Under the pieces are notes generated by a model. It did no database searches and was not told the DNA's origin. It saw nothing but the letters and a program-made list of their open reading frames with translations. A stretch of DNA of 64,000 nucleotides from Gemmobacter nectariphilus (GTDB lineage Bacteria; Pseudomonadota; Alphaproteobacteria; Rhodobacterales; Rhodobacteraceae). Made by a program: the position numbers and the translations under genes. Below, piece by piece: positions 27,778-35,970 of the stretch (the first letter of the stretch is position 1; each line of letters opens with the position of its first letter). The stretch lies in contig DYMU01000010.1 in the NCBI GenBank assembly GCA_020721445.1, positions 1 to 64,000 of the forward strand. Reading direction: 5' to 3'.

Positions 27778-28590
27778 TCATGTCGCGCTTTTGTGATTGA
27801 CCCGCTGGCTTGCGGCATAAAGCGACACCGCCGCCGCGTTTGACACGTTCAGGCTGCCAAATGCGCCGGCATAGGGGATGCGGGCCAGAAGATCGCAGGT
27901 CTCGCGCGTCTTTTCCCGCAGGCCCGGCCCCTCGGCCCCCATCACCAAGGCAATCGCCCGCGTGCCGACCAGGTCAAGCGCGCCTTCCAGCGTATGCTCG
28001 GCCTCGCCCTCCAGCCCGATCAGCACATAGCCCATGGCGCGCAATTCCTCCATCGCGTCCGACAGGTTGGCCACCCGCAGATAGGGCTGGCGTTCCAGCG
28101 CGCCACTTGCGGTTTTCGCCAGCGCCCCGGTTTCCGGTGCCGAATGGTGGCGCGGCGCGATCACGGCGCGCGCGCCGAACACCTCGGCCGACCGCAGCAC
28201 CGCGCCCACGTTGTGCGGGTCTGTCACCCGGTCCAGCAGCACCACCAACGGCAGTCCGGTGCCGGAAATCGCCACATCCTCCAGCCGGCCCCAGTTCAGC
28301 GGCCGCACTTCCATCGCGGCCCCCTGATGCACCGACCCTTCGTCGATCGGCACGTCAAAGCGGCGCGGATCGACGACCTCGGGTTCCATCCCGGACGCCG
28401 CCACCGCCTCTTCCAGCTTGTCGAGCGCGTTCTTGGTCAGCACCAGCCGCAGCTTTTCGCGCGCGGGGTTCAGCAGTGCGTCACGCACCGCATGCAGGCC
28501 GAACAGCCAGACGGTTTCGCGCGCCTCGGCCCGCTTGCCGCGTTCCTTATCGATCACCCATGTCGGTTTTGTGGTTCCGGTTTTCATCAT
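27778..28590 (-). CDS. rlmB: 23S rRNA (guanosine-2'-O-)-methyltransferase, TrmH/SpoU family
   Basis: 270 aa. An N-terminal substrate-binding domain (about 28-105, GLHAVRDALLN) is followed by the SPOUT methyltransferase domain. The three SpoU motifs are present: DPHNVGAVLRSA (motif 1), LVMGAEGPGLR (motif 2), and FGSLNVSNAAAVSLY (motif 3). It would methylate a ribose 2'-OH, in E. coli RlmB at G2251 of 23S rRNA; the exact target here is inferred. Starts at 28590 or 28587 (Met-Met). Confidence 0.88.
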   Translation of the reverse strand: MMKTGTTKPTWVIDKERGKRAEARETVWLFGLHAVRDALLNPAREKLRLVLTKNALDKLEEAVAASGMEPEVVDPRRFDVPIDEGSVHQGAAMEVRPLNWGRLEDVAISGTGLPLVVLLDRVTDPHNVGAVLRSAEVFGARAVIAPRHHSAPETGALAKTASGALERQPYLRVANLSDAMEELRAMGYVLIGLEGEAEHTLEGALDLVGTRAIALVMGAEGPGLREKTRETCDLLARIPYAGAFGSLNVSNAAAVSLYAASQRVNHKSAT

Positions 28591-28679
28591 CCGCGCCTTT
28601 GGCTTTTAGCCGTGCAGAATGGGCCGGGGCAGGGGGGATGCGCAAGCCGAAACTCTTGACCCTGCGATGCAATCGGGCC

Positions 28680-28708
28680 TTGACGCCCCCCGACCGCTTG
28701 AGTATTCC
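28680..28708 (+). promoter_or_regulatory. Sigma-70 promoter of tRNA-Tyr
   Basis: TTGACG (28680-28685) and TATTCC (28703-28708) are spaced by 17 bases; the -10 ends 10 bases before the mature tRNA. A second TTGACC lies further upstream at about 28656. Confidence 0.7.
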
Positions 28709-28718
28709 GCCCCCCATT

Positions 28719-28802
28719 GGGTGACGAGCTGCAAGGTGCGGCAGGGGACTGTAACTCCCCCGGGGCGACCCACGCCTGGTTCGATTCCAGGGTCACCCAC
28801 CA
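28719..28802 (+). tRNA. tRNA-Tyr (anticodon GTA)
   Basis: The 84-base gene folds with acceptor GGGTGAC/GTCACCC, discriminator A and encoded CCA. The anticodon stem is GGGGA/TCCCC around loop CTGTAAC (anticodon 28751-28753), and the T arm is CCTGG-TTCGATT-CCAGG. The variable region of about 14 bases fits the class II form expected for bacterial tRNA-Tyr. Confidence 0.9.
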
Positions 28803-28822
28803 TCTTTCCAAAGGTGGACGAG

Positions 28823-28858
28823 AAAACCGCCCCCAGCGTTGCGCTGGGGGCGGTTTTG
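28823..28858 (+). terminator. Strong intrinsic terminator of tRNA-Tyr
   Basis: AAAACCGCCCCCAGCG and CGCTGGGGGCGGTTTT form a 16-bp perfect stem with a tiny loop, ending in T. It would work on both strands. Confidence 0.9.
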
Positions 28859-28973
28859 TTTCGGGCCATCTCCGGTGCAAGACTGGTGGGTGCAAGACTG
28901 GCACAAGACATCACATCAGTTCGGCACCGGTGGACCTGCGCCTTTGCGCTGCCGCCCGCTGACCGTGGCAACC

Positions 28974-29549
28974 TTAGTGCTCTGCCGATGTGGTCAGGAA
29001 GTCATCCACGAACTTCGCCAGCAGTTCGGTGCGCGACGTTACCCCCGCCTTGCGAAAGATCGCTGACAGGTGCGATTTGATCGTGCTTTCGCGGCTGTCG
29101 CGCAACCGTGCGATTTCGGCAATGCGCAGGCCCTTGACCGTCAGCAAGGCAACCTCGAACTCGGCAGGCGACAGCTTCCAGTCGCGGAACCGCGCATCGA
29201 CCAACTCGGAAAAGTCGCCACGCACGGCTGCGATCCTGGTCTTGGCCAAAGCCATTTCACGACGGTGGTTGCGCAGCAGTCGGTAGGACAACACAAAGGA
29301 CGCGCCCATCAGCAGCGTTGCAAACCCCTCGATCCACAGGTGGAACAGCATGAAGGGTTGGGTTGGCCTGCTGTCCAGCAAGGTCTCGTGGATCTCACCG
29401 CCGACATCGACCAGCAGGATGATGCTGCATATCACCTGAATTACGAACAGGAGCAGCCGTTCGTCAAACCATCCGGGCCGCAAGTCAACCTGACTGACGT
29501 TTGGGTCAGACTTGCTTTGGGGGGCTGGCGACACATCAGATACAACCAT
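28974..29549 (-). CDS. Membrane-anchored LuxR-type transcriptional regulator
   Basis: 191 aa. Two membrane spans are clear (about residues 31-50 and 68-90), joined by a short periplasmic loop of about 18 residues and followed by a linker and a LuxR/FixJ-type helix-turn-helix (about 126-180: LSPAEFEVALLTVKGLRIAE, then STIKSHLSAIFRKAGV). There is no receiver domain. The layout suggests that the membrane part senses a signal and the cytoplasmic part binds DNA (inference). It is divergent from the cytochrome/propeller pair with 265 bp between, so it probably regulates them. Confidence 0.8.
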   Translation of the reverse strand: MVVSDVSPAPQSKSDPNVSQVDLRPGWFDERLLLFVIQVICSIILLVDVGGEIHETLLDSRPTQPFMLFHLWIEGFATLLMGASFVLSYRLLRNHRREMALAKTRIAAVRGDFSELVDARFRDWKLSPAEFEVALLTVKGLRIAEIARLRDSRESTIKSHLSAIFRKAGVTSRTELLAKFVDDFLTTSAEH

Positions 29550-29814
29550 GGGTTTTCCGACGAAGGTCTGAAAGGCAACAGCTTTAGTCTAAGCACAGCC
29601 TTTCGCGGTCTCAAACAGAAAACACTGCGATTGCGTGAAGGGCACGAGATCACAGTGAATAAAGGGGTGGTTGCGTAAATTATCGGACGCGCCCTGAATA
29701 TACCCGAAGTTTACGGCGCATTTCTGCCGAAGGGGATGTCTTGGGGCAATCACGACCCGACAGAAGGCCGCAAATGGCCCGCACGATTGCATTCACCAAA
29801 GTGAGGAGGACACC
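29550..29814. promoter_or_regulatory. Divergent control region, LuxR regulator / cytochrome operon
   Basis: 265 bp without a supported gene. It carries a strong ribosome binding site GAGGAGGA just before the cytochrome start. No dyad or promoter stood out by eye with confidence. Confidence 0.4.
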
Positions 29815-30687
29815 ATGACACCCACCACATACTCGACGTTATTGACCGCAGCCCTGTGCGCGGCCACGCTTGGTCTTGCCGGTGCGGCACAGGCAGATGA
29901 CGACGAAAACACCATGACCCTGTCGGAACAATATGCCGATGATCTGCGTCAGGGCAAGCTGCACATCGAAGGTGACCATGCCGCCGTCACCGAGTTGATA
30001 TTGAAAAAGAACCTGCCGATTCCGTATAGCTATGTGGCGCAATTGATGGCCACGCCGAATGCCTTTGGGTCAGGCCCGGCCTGTATCGTCTGCCATTCAT
30101 CCAGCAACCCGCAGGAAAGCTATCGCGGGCTGGACCTGTCCACGTGCGACGGCATCAAGGCCGGCTCGACCGAGGCGCCCGCCCGCGCGCTGTTCGTTGC
30201 GGGCGAAGACCCGAAAAGGGAAATCCTTGGTCGCCGCCTGCGCAACAACCGCATGCCGTTTGGGGTCAGCTTCAGCGTGTCCAAGGATCAGCCCGAGATA
30301 CAGGCGATCGAGGCGTGGATCAGCGGCGGCGCTGTCAATGACGACAATTTCCAGAAGAACATTCTGCCGCTGTTCAACACCGACAATGTGTTTGCCGAGG
30401 ATTTGCCCGCCTGTTCGACCTGCCACATGTCGAATCAGGAACCGCCCAGTTTTCACGAACTGGATATGACATCTTACGAAAGCATGATGCTGGGGGCCGA
30501 TTCTGTCGCCAAGGGCGTGGACCATGCGACCAAGGTGATCATCCCCGGTCAGCCCGAATTGAGCGGCGTGTTCCAGCATCTGACCGAAGACCGCATGCCG
30601 CCCGGCATTGATCCGACCGAAGACCGCGACCACCCGAACACCCAGATCCTGTTCGCCTGGATCAAGCAAGGGGCACAATGCCGGTAA
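29815..30687 (+). CDS. Periplasmic diheme c-type cytochrome (tandem PSCyt1-like domains)
   Basis: 290 aa. A signal peptide covers residues 1 to about 27 (cleavage after AAQA). Heme site 1 is CIVCH (90-94) with a likely axial Met147 in NRMPFG; heme site 2 is CSTCH (200-204) with Met261 in DRMPPG. Each half shows the CxxCH - GLDL/ELDM - (V/I)xPGxP - MPxG order of planctomycete-type cytochrome c domains, so the protein looks like an internal duplication. It is followed by the propeller gene with a ten-base overlap, so the two are probably co-translated and electron transfer between them is plausible (inference). Confidence 0.85.
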   Translation: MTPTTYSTLLTAALCAATLGLAGAAQADDDENTMTLSEQYADDLRQGKLHIEGDHAAVTELILKKNLPIPYSYVAQLMATPNAFGSGPACIVCHSSSNPQESYRGLDLSTCDGIKAGSTEAPARALFVAGEDPKREILGRRLRNNRMPFGVSFSVSKDQPEIQAIEAWISGGAVNDDNFQKNILPLFNTDNVFAEDLPACSTCHMSNQEPPSFHELDMTSYESMMLGADSVAKGVDHATKVIIPGQPELSGVFQHLTEDRMPPGIDPTEDRDHPNTQILFAWIKQGAQCR

Positions 30688-31769
30688 CGCTGGGCCGCAG
30701 GGGGGTTGTGCAGGGGCTTGTCGCGGGTCTGGTGTCCAGACCGGCGCTGGCCTTTGCGCCCGCCCCGATGCCAGAGTTGCCGGTGCTGGCGCAGGTTGCA
30801 ACCGGCAACCAAAGGCTGAACCCGCTGACCCATGCGGCGGGGATGGTGCTGTATTGCGGCGATGCCAGCATCGGGGCGGTGTCATTGGCGCAAACCGCAC
30901 CGCTGTGGTCGCACAGCCATGGTTTTGACAGCCCCGCCGAATATCGCCCGCGCTTTGCCCGGGGTCTGATGATCTGTGGCGGTCGCCGGTGGCTGGCCGC
31001 CTATGACGCCGCATCCGGGGCCGAGGTCTGGCGCCATGTTGCGCAGATCCAGACCGGGGTGCCATGGGTCACGCCACGCACCACCGTGTTCGGCGACGGC
31101 CACCAGATCACTGCGCTGGACACGCTGACCGGAAAACTCATGTGGCAGCACGCCGGGATCGTCGATACCCTTGCCAGCTATGCCCCGACGGGCACGGCAG
31201 ATACGGTTTTCGTCGGCCCCGGCGACGGCCATCTTTACGCGCTGAACCTGACTGATGGCGCGGTGACCTGGGTCGTGGATGGTCGCAAGACCTGGCAATA
31301 CCTGCGCCAGATTCAGGTTGAAGGTGATCTGCTGGTCGCGGGCACCTACAAGGAAAGGCTGGTCGGTCTGTCCTTGGCGGACGGGGCACAGCGCTGGTCC
31401 TTCAACGCCGGGAACTTCATCAACTCGCAGCACGTGGCGGGCGGGTCGGCCTATCTGTGGTCACCGACGGGGTGGATCTATGCCATCGACACCGGCAGCG
31501 GGCAGGTGCGCTGGCGCCATCAGACCACCGACTTTGACGGCACCGCCAGCAACTGGGCCTCGGTTCTGGCCGAGTTGCAGACGCTGGGGGATCGGCTGTT
31601 CGTGCTGGATATGAAGGACGTGCTGCACGTGTTGAACCGGGCGGGCGGCGACGGCCACAGCCAGTATCGGCTGCCCCAGAGAATTCGTCACGCCATCCTG
31701 CCGATTGCCGGGGTGGGGATCGCCTGTCCCACGCTGGGCGGCCAGATCATGCTGGCCGCGCTGCCGTAA
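30678..31769 (+). CDS. Exported PQQ-type beta-propeller protein
   Basis: 363 aa. The N terminus [15 protein letters not shown] has a twin-arginine-like signal. The rest is WD/PQQ-type beta-propeller blades, for example [16 protein letters not shown] and [17 protein letters not shown], each ending in the strand-W pattern of quinoprotein repeats. No CxxCH is present, so heme would come from the preceding cytochrome. At 363 aa it is much shorter than alcohol or glucose PQQ dehydrogenases (about 550-800), so enzyme activity, cofactor and substrate are unknown. BamB-like scaffolds are an alternative, but it has no lipobox. Confidence 0.75.
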   Translation: MPVTLGRRGVVQGLVAGLVSRPALAFAPAPMPELPVLAQVATGNQRLNPLTHAAGMVLYCGDASIGAVSLAQTAPLWSHSHGFDSPAEYRPRFARGLMICGGRRWLAAYDAASGAEVWRHVAQIQTGVPWVTPRTTVFGDGHQITALDTLTGKLMWQHAGIVDTLASYAPTGTADTVFVGPGDGHLYALNLTDGAVTWVVDGRKTWQYLRQIQVEGDLLVAGTYKERLVGLSLADGAQRWSFNAGNFINSQHVAGGSAYLWSPTGWIYAIDTGSGQVRWRHQTTDFDGTASNWASVLAELQTLGDRLFVLDMKDVLHVLNRAGGDGHSQYRLPQRIRHAILPIAGVGIACPTLGGQIMLAALP

Positions 31770-31794
31770 GGCGGCTGTGACCGGCTTGGGGGAT

Positions 31795-31870
31795 TGGTAG
31801 GGCCGGAGGGACTCGAACCCCCAACCAAGGCGTTATGAGCGCCCGGCTCTAACCATTGAGCTACAGCCCC
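31795..31870 (-). tRNA. tRNA with CAT anticodon (Ile2 or elongator Met)
   Basis: The 76-base gene has acceptor GGGGCTG paired with CGGCCCT (two G-U wobbles, including 1-72), discriminator A and encoded CCA. The anticodon loop is CTCATAA, so the anticodon is CAT; it is not the initiator because 1-72 is not a mismatch of the C-A type. The D arm (TAGCTCAATGGTTAGAGC) and TTGGT variable loop resemble tRNA-Ile2, which needs TilS lysidine, but elongator Met cannot be excluded. Confidence 0.85.
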
Positions 31871-31988
31871 ATACCGATGCCTTGCCTAACAGATCATGCG
31901 CGGGGGTCAAGATTGGCTTGGTTTGTTGCGCGAGACACGGGAAAGGCGTATGCGGGCAGCGATTTCGGATTCCCTGCAGGAGACGGTG

Positions 31989-33035
31989 ATGAGCAAGGGC
32001 CACAACGGGCTGACCTATGCCGATGCGGGCGTGGATATCGACGCGGGCAACGCGCTGGTCGAACGCATCAAGCCCGCTGCCAAGCGCACGATGCGCAGCG
32101 GCACCATGGGGGGGCTGGGCGGCTTTGGGGCGCTGTTTGACCTCAAGGCCGCAGGTTACAGCGACCCGATCCTGGTGGCGGCGACCGATGGCGTGGGCAC
32201 CAAGCTGCGCATCGCGATTGACACCGGCAACGTCGATACCATCGGCGTTGATCTGGTGGCGATGTGCGTCAACGATCTGGTTTGTCAGGGTGCCGAGCCA
32301 CTGTTTTTCCTGGACTATTTCGCCACCGGCAAGCTGGAGCTGGATCAGGCCAGCCGCATCATCACCGGCATTGCGCAGGGGTGTGAGGCCAGCGGCTGTG
32401 CCCTGATCGGCGGCGAAACCGCGGAAATGCCGGGCATGTATCACGGCGGCGATTTTGACCTTGCCGGTTTTGCCGTGGGCGCGATGGAGCGCGGGTCCGA
32501 CCTGCCCGCCGGGGTGGTCGAGGGTGACGTGCTGCTGGGGCTGGCATCCAATGGGGTGCATTCCAACGGCTACAGCTTTGTGCGCAAGGTGGTGGAACTG
32601 TCGGGTCTTGGCTGGGATGCGCCGGCACCCTTTGCCGAAGGCAGCCTTGGCGCGGCACTGCTGGCGCCCACCCGGTTGTATGTGAAACAGGCTTTGGCGG
32701 CGGTGCGCTCGGGGGGCGTCCATGCGCTGGCCCATATCACCGGCGGTGGGTTGACCGAAAACCCGCCGCGCGTGATCCCCGAAGGGCTGGCCTGCGAGAT
32801 CGACCTTGGCACCTGGACCTTGCCGCCGGTGTTTGCATGGCTGGCCCGCACCGCCAACATGGCGGAACCGGAACTGCTGAAAACCTTCAATTGCGGCATC
32901 GGGATGATGCTGGTGGTGGCGCACGACCGGGCCGAGGCTGTGGCGGGCCTGTTGCGCGACCAGGGCGAGACCGTCACCCGCATCGGCCGCGTGGTGCCGG
33001 GCGCGGGCGTGATCTACAAGGGCCGCCTGCTGTGA
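31989..33035 (+). CDS. purM: Phosphoribosylformylglycinamidine cyclo-ligase (AIR synthetase)
   Basis: 348 aa. It closes the imidazole ring of AIR in purine synthesis. Family features: [20 protein letters not shown] opening, the ATP/FGAM-binding [12 protein letters not shown] segment, [13 protein letters not shown], and [17 protein letters not shown] took the ATG at 31989 (MSKGHNGL) as the family start; an in-frame start at 31896 adds 31 residues without similarity. Its TGA overlaps the GTG of purN (GTGA), so the two steps are translationally coupled. Confidence 0.95.
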   Translation: MSKGHNGLTYADAGVDIDAGNALVERIKPAAKRTMRSGTMGGLGGFGALFDLKAAGYSDPILVAATDGVGTKLRIAIDTGNVDTIGVDLVAMCVNDLVCQGAEPLFFLDYFATGKLELDQASRIITGIAQGCEASGCALIGGETAEMPGMYHGGDFDLAGFAVGAMERGSDLPAGVVEGDVLLGLASNGVHSNGYSFVRKVVELSGLGWDAPAPFAEGSLGAALLAPTRLYVKQALAAVRSGGVHALAHITGGGLTENPPRVIPEGLACEIDLGTWTLPPVFAWLARTANMAEPELLKTFNCGIGMMLVVAHDRAEAVAGLLRDQGETVTRIGRVVPGAGVIYKGRLL

Positions 33036-33619
33036 CCCGGGTTGCCATCCTGATTTCCGGGGGTGGCTCGAACATGGTTCGGCTGGTGCAGGCGATGCAG
33101 GCCGAGGGGTTCGCCCAGCCGGTGCTGGTGGCGTCAAACGACCCGGCGGCCCCGGGGCTGGCCAAGGCCGCGGCCCTTGGCGTGCCGACCGCGGCTGTCG
33201 ATCACCGTGGCTTTGGCCGCGACCGGGCCGCGTTCGAGGCCGAGTTGCTGGCCCCGATCCTTGCCGCCGCCCCCGATATCGTCTGTCTTGCGGGCTTCAT
33301 GCGGGTGCTGACACCCGAGTTTGTCCGCCGGTTTCAGGGCCGGATGCTGAACATCCACCCATCGCTGCTGCCGAAATATCCCGGCCTGCACACCCATCAG
33401 CGCGCGCTGGACGCAGGCGACATGCAGGCCGGTTGCAGCGTGCATCAGGTGACAGCCGATCTGGATACCGGCCCGATCCTTGGTCAGGCCCGGGTGCCGG
33501 TGCTGGAAGGCGATACCGCCGATGCCCTTGCCGCGCGGGTGCTGGTGCAGGAACATCGGCTTTACCCCGGAGTGCTGCGCCGCTTTGTGGCGGGGGATCG
33601 CCGCGTTCTGCACCTTTAG
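33032..33619 (+). CDS. purN: Phosphoribosylglycinamide formyltransferase
   Basis: 195 aa GAR transformylase using 10-formyl-tetrahydrofolate. Motifs: [10 protein letters not shown] at the N terminus, [13 protein letters not shown], the catalytic [12 protein letters not shown] with Asn and His, and [13 protein letters not shown] with the catalytic Asp. The start is GTG at 33032, overlapping the purM stop; no ATG is available nearby. Works with purM in the same operon. Confidence 0.94.
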   Translation: MTRVAILISGGGSNMVRLVQAMQAEGFAQPVLVASNDPAAPGLAKAAALGVPTAAVDHRGFGRDRAAFEAELLAPILAAAPDIVCLAGFMRVLTPEFVRRFQGRMLNIHPSLLPKYPGLHTHQRALDAGDMQAGCSVHQVTADLDTGPILGQARVPVLEGDTADALAARVLVQEHRLYPGVLRRFVAGDRRVLHL

Positions 33620-33646
33620 CGGGGGTGGCCACGTCGGCTGCGCTCT

Positions 33647-33672
33647 GCGCGGGAGTATTTGGCAAGCAGCAA
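33647..33672 (-). repeat. Dispersed intergenic repeat, copy F (shortened)
   Basis: GCGCGGGAGTATTTGGCAAG followed by CAGCAA; an inverted short form of copies A-C, between purN and rnd. Confidence 0.7.
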
Positions 33673-33786
33673 GCCCTTGCAGACGTTTCCTTTGGGGCAG
33701 GGGCTTTTCAAGCTTTGGTTTGGACCCTATAGCGAATGCATGATCTGTTGCGGGATGCCCCCGCGGCCCTTTGAAAGACCCGACCC

Positions 33787-34944
33787 ATGCGGACGATCAC
33801 CACGACGACAGACCTTGCCGCGTTCTGCGAGGCCGCGAAATCCGCCCCCTTCGTCACCATCGACACCGAGTTTCTGCGCGAACGCACGTTCTGGTCAAAG
33901 CTGTGTCTGATCCAGATGGCGCTGCCCGGCAAGACCGGCGACGCGGTGCTGGTGGACCCGATCGAGGGCGAGGCCATGAGTCTGGAGCCGCTGTACGATC
34001 TGTTCCGCCACAAGGCGACGGTAAAGGTGTTTCACGCCGCGCGGCAGGACCTTGAGATTTTCTTTGTCGAAGGCAACGTGTTTCCCGAACCGCTGTTCGA
34101 CACCCAGATTGCTGCCATGGTCTGCGGCTTTGGGGAACAGGTCGGCTATGAAACGCTGGTGCGCAAGATCGCGCGCGAAAATCTGGACAAGACCAGCCGC
34201 TTTACGGATTGGTCGCGCCGCCCGCTCTCGGATGCGCAAAAGGAATATGCGCTGGCCGATGTCACCCATCTGCGGGTGATCTATGAATGGCTGGCGGCGC
34301 AACTGGCCAAGAATGGCCGGTCGCATTGGGTGGCCGAGGAATTGTCGGTGCTGACCGACCCTGCCACTTATACCACCCATCCCGAAGCGGCATGGTTGCG
34401 GATCAAGACCCGCACCACCTCGGGGCGGTTTCTGGCGGTGGTCAAGGAATTGGCGCGCTTCCGCGAGGAATACGCCCAAAAGCACAACGTGCCGCGCAGC
34501 CGGGTGATGAAGGATGACGCGCTGCTGGAGCTGGCCTCGACCCGCCCCACCACCGCCGAAGAACTGGGCCGGTCGCGGCTGTTGATGCGCGAAGGCCGCA
34601 AGCCCGAAATCGCCGATGGCATCATTGCCGCGGTCAAGTCGGGCATGGCGATGAAAGCCGAAGACATGCCGCGGGTGGACCCGGACAAAGAGCAGTTGCA
34701 GGTCAACCCGGCCTTGGCCGATCTGTTGCGGGTCTTGCTGAAGGCCAAGTCGGAAAGCCTGGGCGTGGCCCCGCGGCTGATTGCGTCTTCGGGTGATCTT
34801 GATGCCATCGCCGCCGGCGGGCGCGAGGTCGAGGCGCTGAAGGGCTGGCGGATGGAAGCTTTTGGTGAAGACGCCATGCGCCTGTGCCGCGGCGAAATCG
34901 CGCTGACCGCCAAGGGCAACGAAGTGCGGGTGGTGCGGCTGTAG
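33787..34944 (+). CDS. rnd: Ribonuclease D
   Basis: 385 aa 3'-5' exoribonuclease for tRNA 3'-end processing. The DEDDy exonuclease domain shows Asp26 and Glu28 in TIDTEFLRE, the second Asp in VFHAARQDLEIFF, and the YALADVTHL motif with Tyr and the last Asp. An HRDC domain lies at about 205-290 (KELARFREEYAQKHN, PTTAEEL). ATG at 33787 gives full length. It converges with a lipoprotein gene, directly adjacent. Confidence 0.93.
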   Translation: MRTITTTTDLAAFCEAAKSAPFVTIDTEFLRERTFWSKLCLIQMALPGKTGDAVLVDPIEGEAMSLEPLYDLFRHKATVKVFHAARQDLEIFFVEGNVFPEPLFDTQIAAMVCGFGEQVGYETLVRKIARENLDKTSRFTDWSRRPLSDAQKEYALADVTHLRVIYEWLAAQLAKNGRSHWVAEELSVLTDPATYTTHPEAAWLRIKTRTTSGRFLAVVKELARFREEYAQKHNVPRSRVMKDDALLELASTRPTTAEELGRSRLLMREGRKPEIADGIIAAVKSGMAMKAEDMPRVDPDKEQLQVNPALADLLRVLLKAKSESLGVAPRLIASSGDLDAIAAGGREVEALKGWRMEAFGEDAMRLCRGEIALTAKGNEVRVVRL

Positions 34945-35400
34945 TCAGCGCCCGGTGGTGCGGGCGCTGCGGTCGCCCTGCACCGTGACGCGGGTGATGC
35001 TTTCCAACCTCTGCGGCGTCAACGTGATCGCGGCCGTCACCTCGCGCGTGCGCCGGGTGCCCACCGGGGTGCGTGCCGGCGGCGGCACGATGCGGAAATC
35101 CAGCGTCAGGTGGGTGGGATCTTCGCCCTCCACCTCGACCAGTTCGGCATTCCACCAGCCCTGACTTTCCATCACGCCGGTGGCCCGCACGATGGCGCCA
35201 CTGGCATAGGGTTCAATCGCCAGCGACACAACATCTGCCACGCGAACCACATCTTCGGCGGGGGCTGCCACGGCGGCGGCGGTCTGCACCCGCTCGGACC
35301 GGCCAAACCAGTTGAACGGGTTCAATCGCGACTCGCGCACCATGCCGCACGAGGTCAGGACCAGAACAGCGGCAAGAGCGGCGGTCAAAGGGCGTGTCAT
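34945..35400 (-). CDS. Predicted lipoprotein of unknown function
   Basis: 151 aa. A lipoprotein signal peptide ends in LVLTSCGM, with the lipid-modified Cys at about residue 18. The following NPFNWFGRSE segment is a recurring Rhodobacterales feature in small lipoproteins. The rest is a beta-rich domain of about 90 residues with no motif I recognise. ATG at 35400 is chosen to give a normal signal peptide; upstream in-frame starts at 35415 and 35442 exist. It lies tail-to-tail with rnd. Confidence 0.75.
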   Translation of the reverse strand: MTRPLTAALAAVLVLTSCGMVRESRLNPFNWFGRSERVQTAAAVAAPAEDVVRVADVVSLAIEPYASGAIVRATGVMESQGWWNAELVEVEGEDPTHLTLDFRIVPPPARTPVGTRRTREVTAAITLTPQRLESITRVTVQGDRSARTTGR

Positions 35401-35545
35401 CGGTTCATCCATCATCGCTTTGCCCTTGGGTAGCCGATACATCGGCTTTTGAAAAGGGTGGCCTTCGTTTTCACCGCGACAGCGCCAGCACTGGACGACA
35501 CAAGGTCAGCGCTTTACCTGTTGGGTCAGAAATGGAGTGTTCCCG

Positions 35546-35962
35546 ATGGCCAGCCCCGCATTCGAAGAGATCGCCGAGACGTTTGCCTTTCTGGACGATT
35601 GGGAAGACCGCTATCGCCACGTGATCGAGTTGGGCAAGGCAATGCCGCCCTTGGGCGACGAGTTCAAGGTGCCGGCGCTGAAGGTGAACGGCTGTTCCAG
35701 TCAGGTCTGGCTGCGTCCGATGCCAGAAGGGGGGCGGTTCGACTTTCAGGGCGACAGTGACGCCATGATCGTGCGCGGGCTGGTGGCGATCTTGCACGCG
35801 CTTTACGCAGGCCTGCCGCTGGATCAGATACCAGAGGTCGATGCCGCCGCCGAACTGGCGCGGCTGGGCCTGAACGACCATCTGTCGGCGCAGCGGTCCA
35901 ACGGTCTGCGCGCCATGGTGGACCGGGTCAGGCAGGCTGCGGCCGAGGCGTCGGGGGCCTGA
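35546..35962 (+). CDS. sufE: SufE cysteine desulfuration protein
   Basis: 138 aa. SufE accepts persulfide sulfur from SufS for Fe-S assembly. The acceptor is Cys50 in LKVNGCSSQVWL, inside the usual fold (EIAETFAFLDDWEDRYRHVIELG opening). ATG at 35546 is the family start; a GTG nine bases upstream is in frame. No suf operon is nearby; a separately located sufE is common in this order. Confidence 0.93.
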   Translation: MASPAFEEIAETFAFLDDWEDRYRHVIELGKAMPPLGDEFKVPALKVNGCSSQVWLRPMPEGGRFDFQGDSDAMIVRGLVAILHALYAGLPLDQIPEVDAAAELARLGLNDHLSAQRSNGLRAMVDRVRQAAAEASGA

Positions 35963-35970
35963 GCCCCGGA

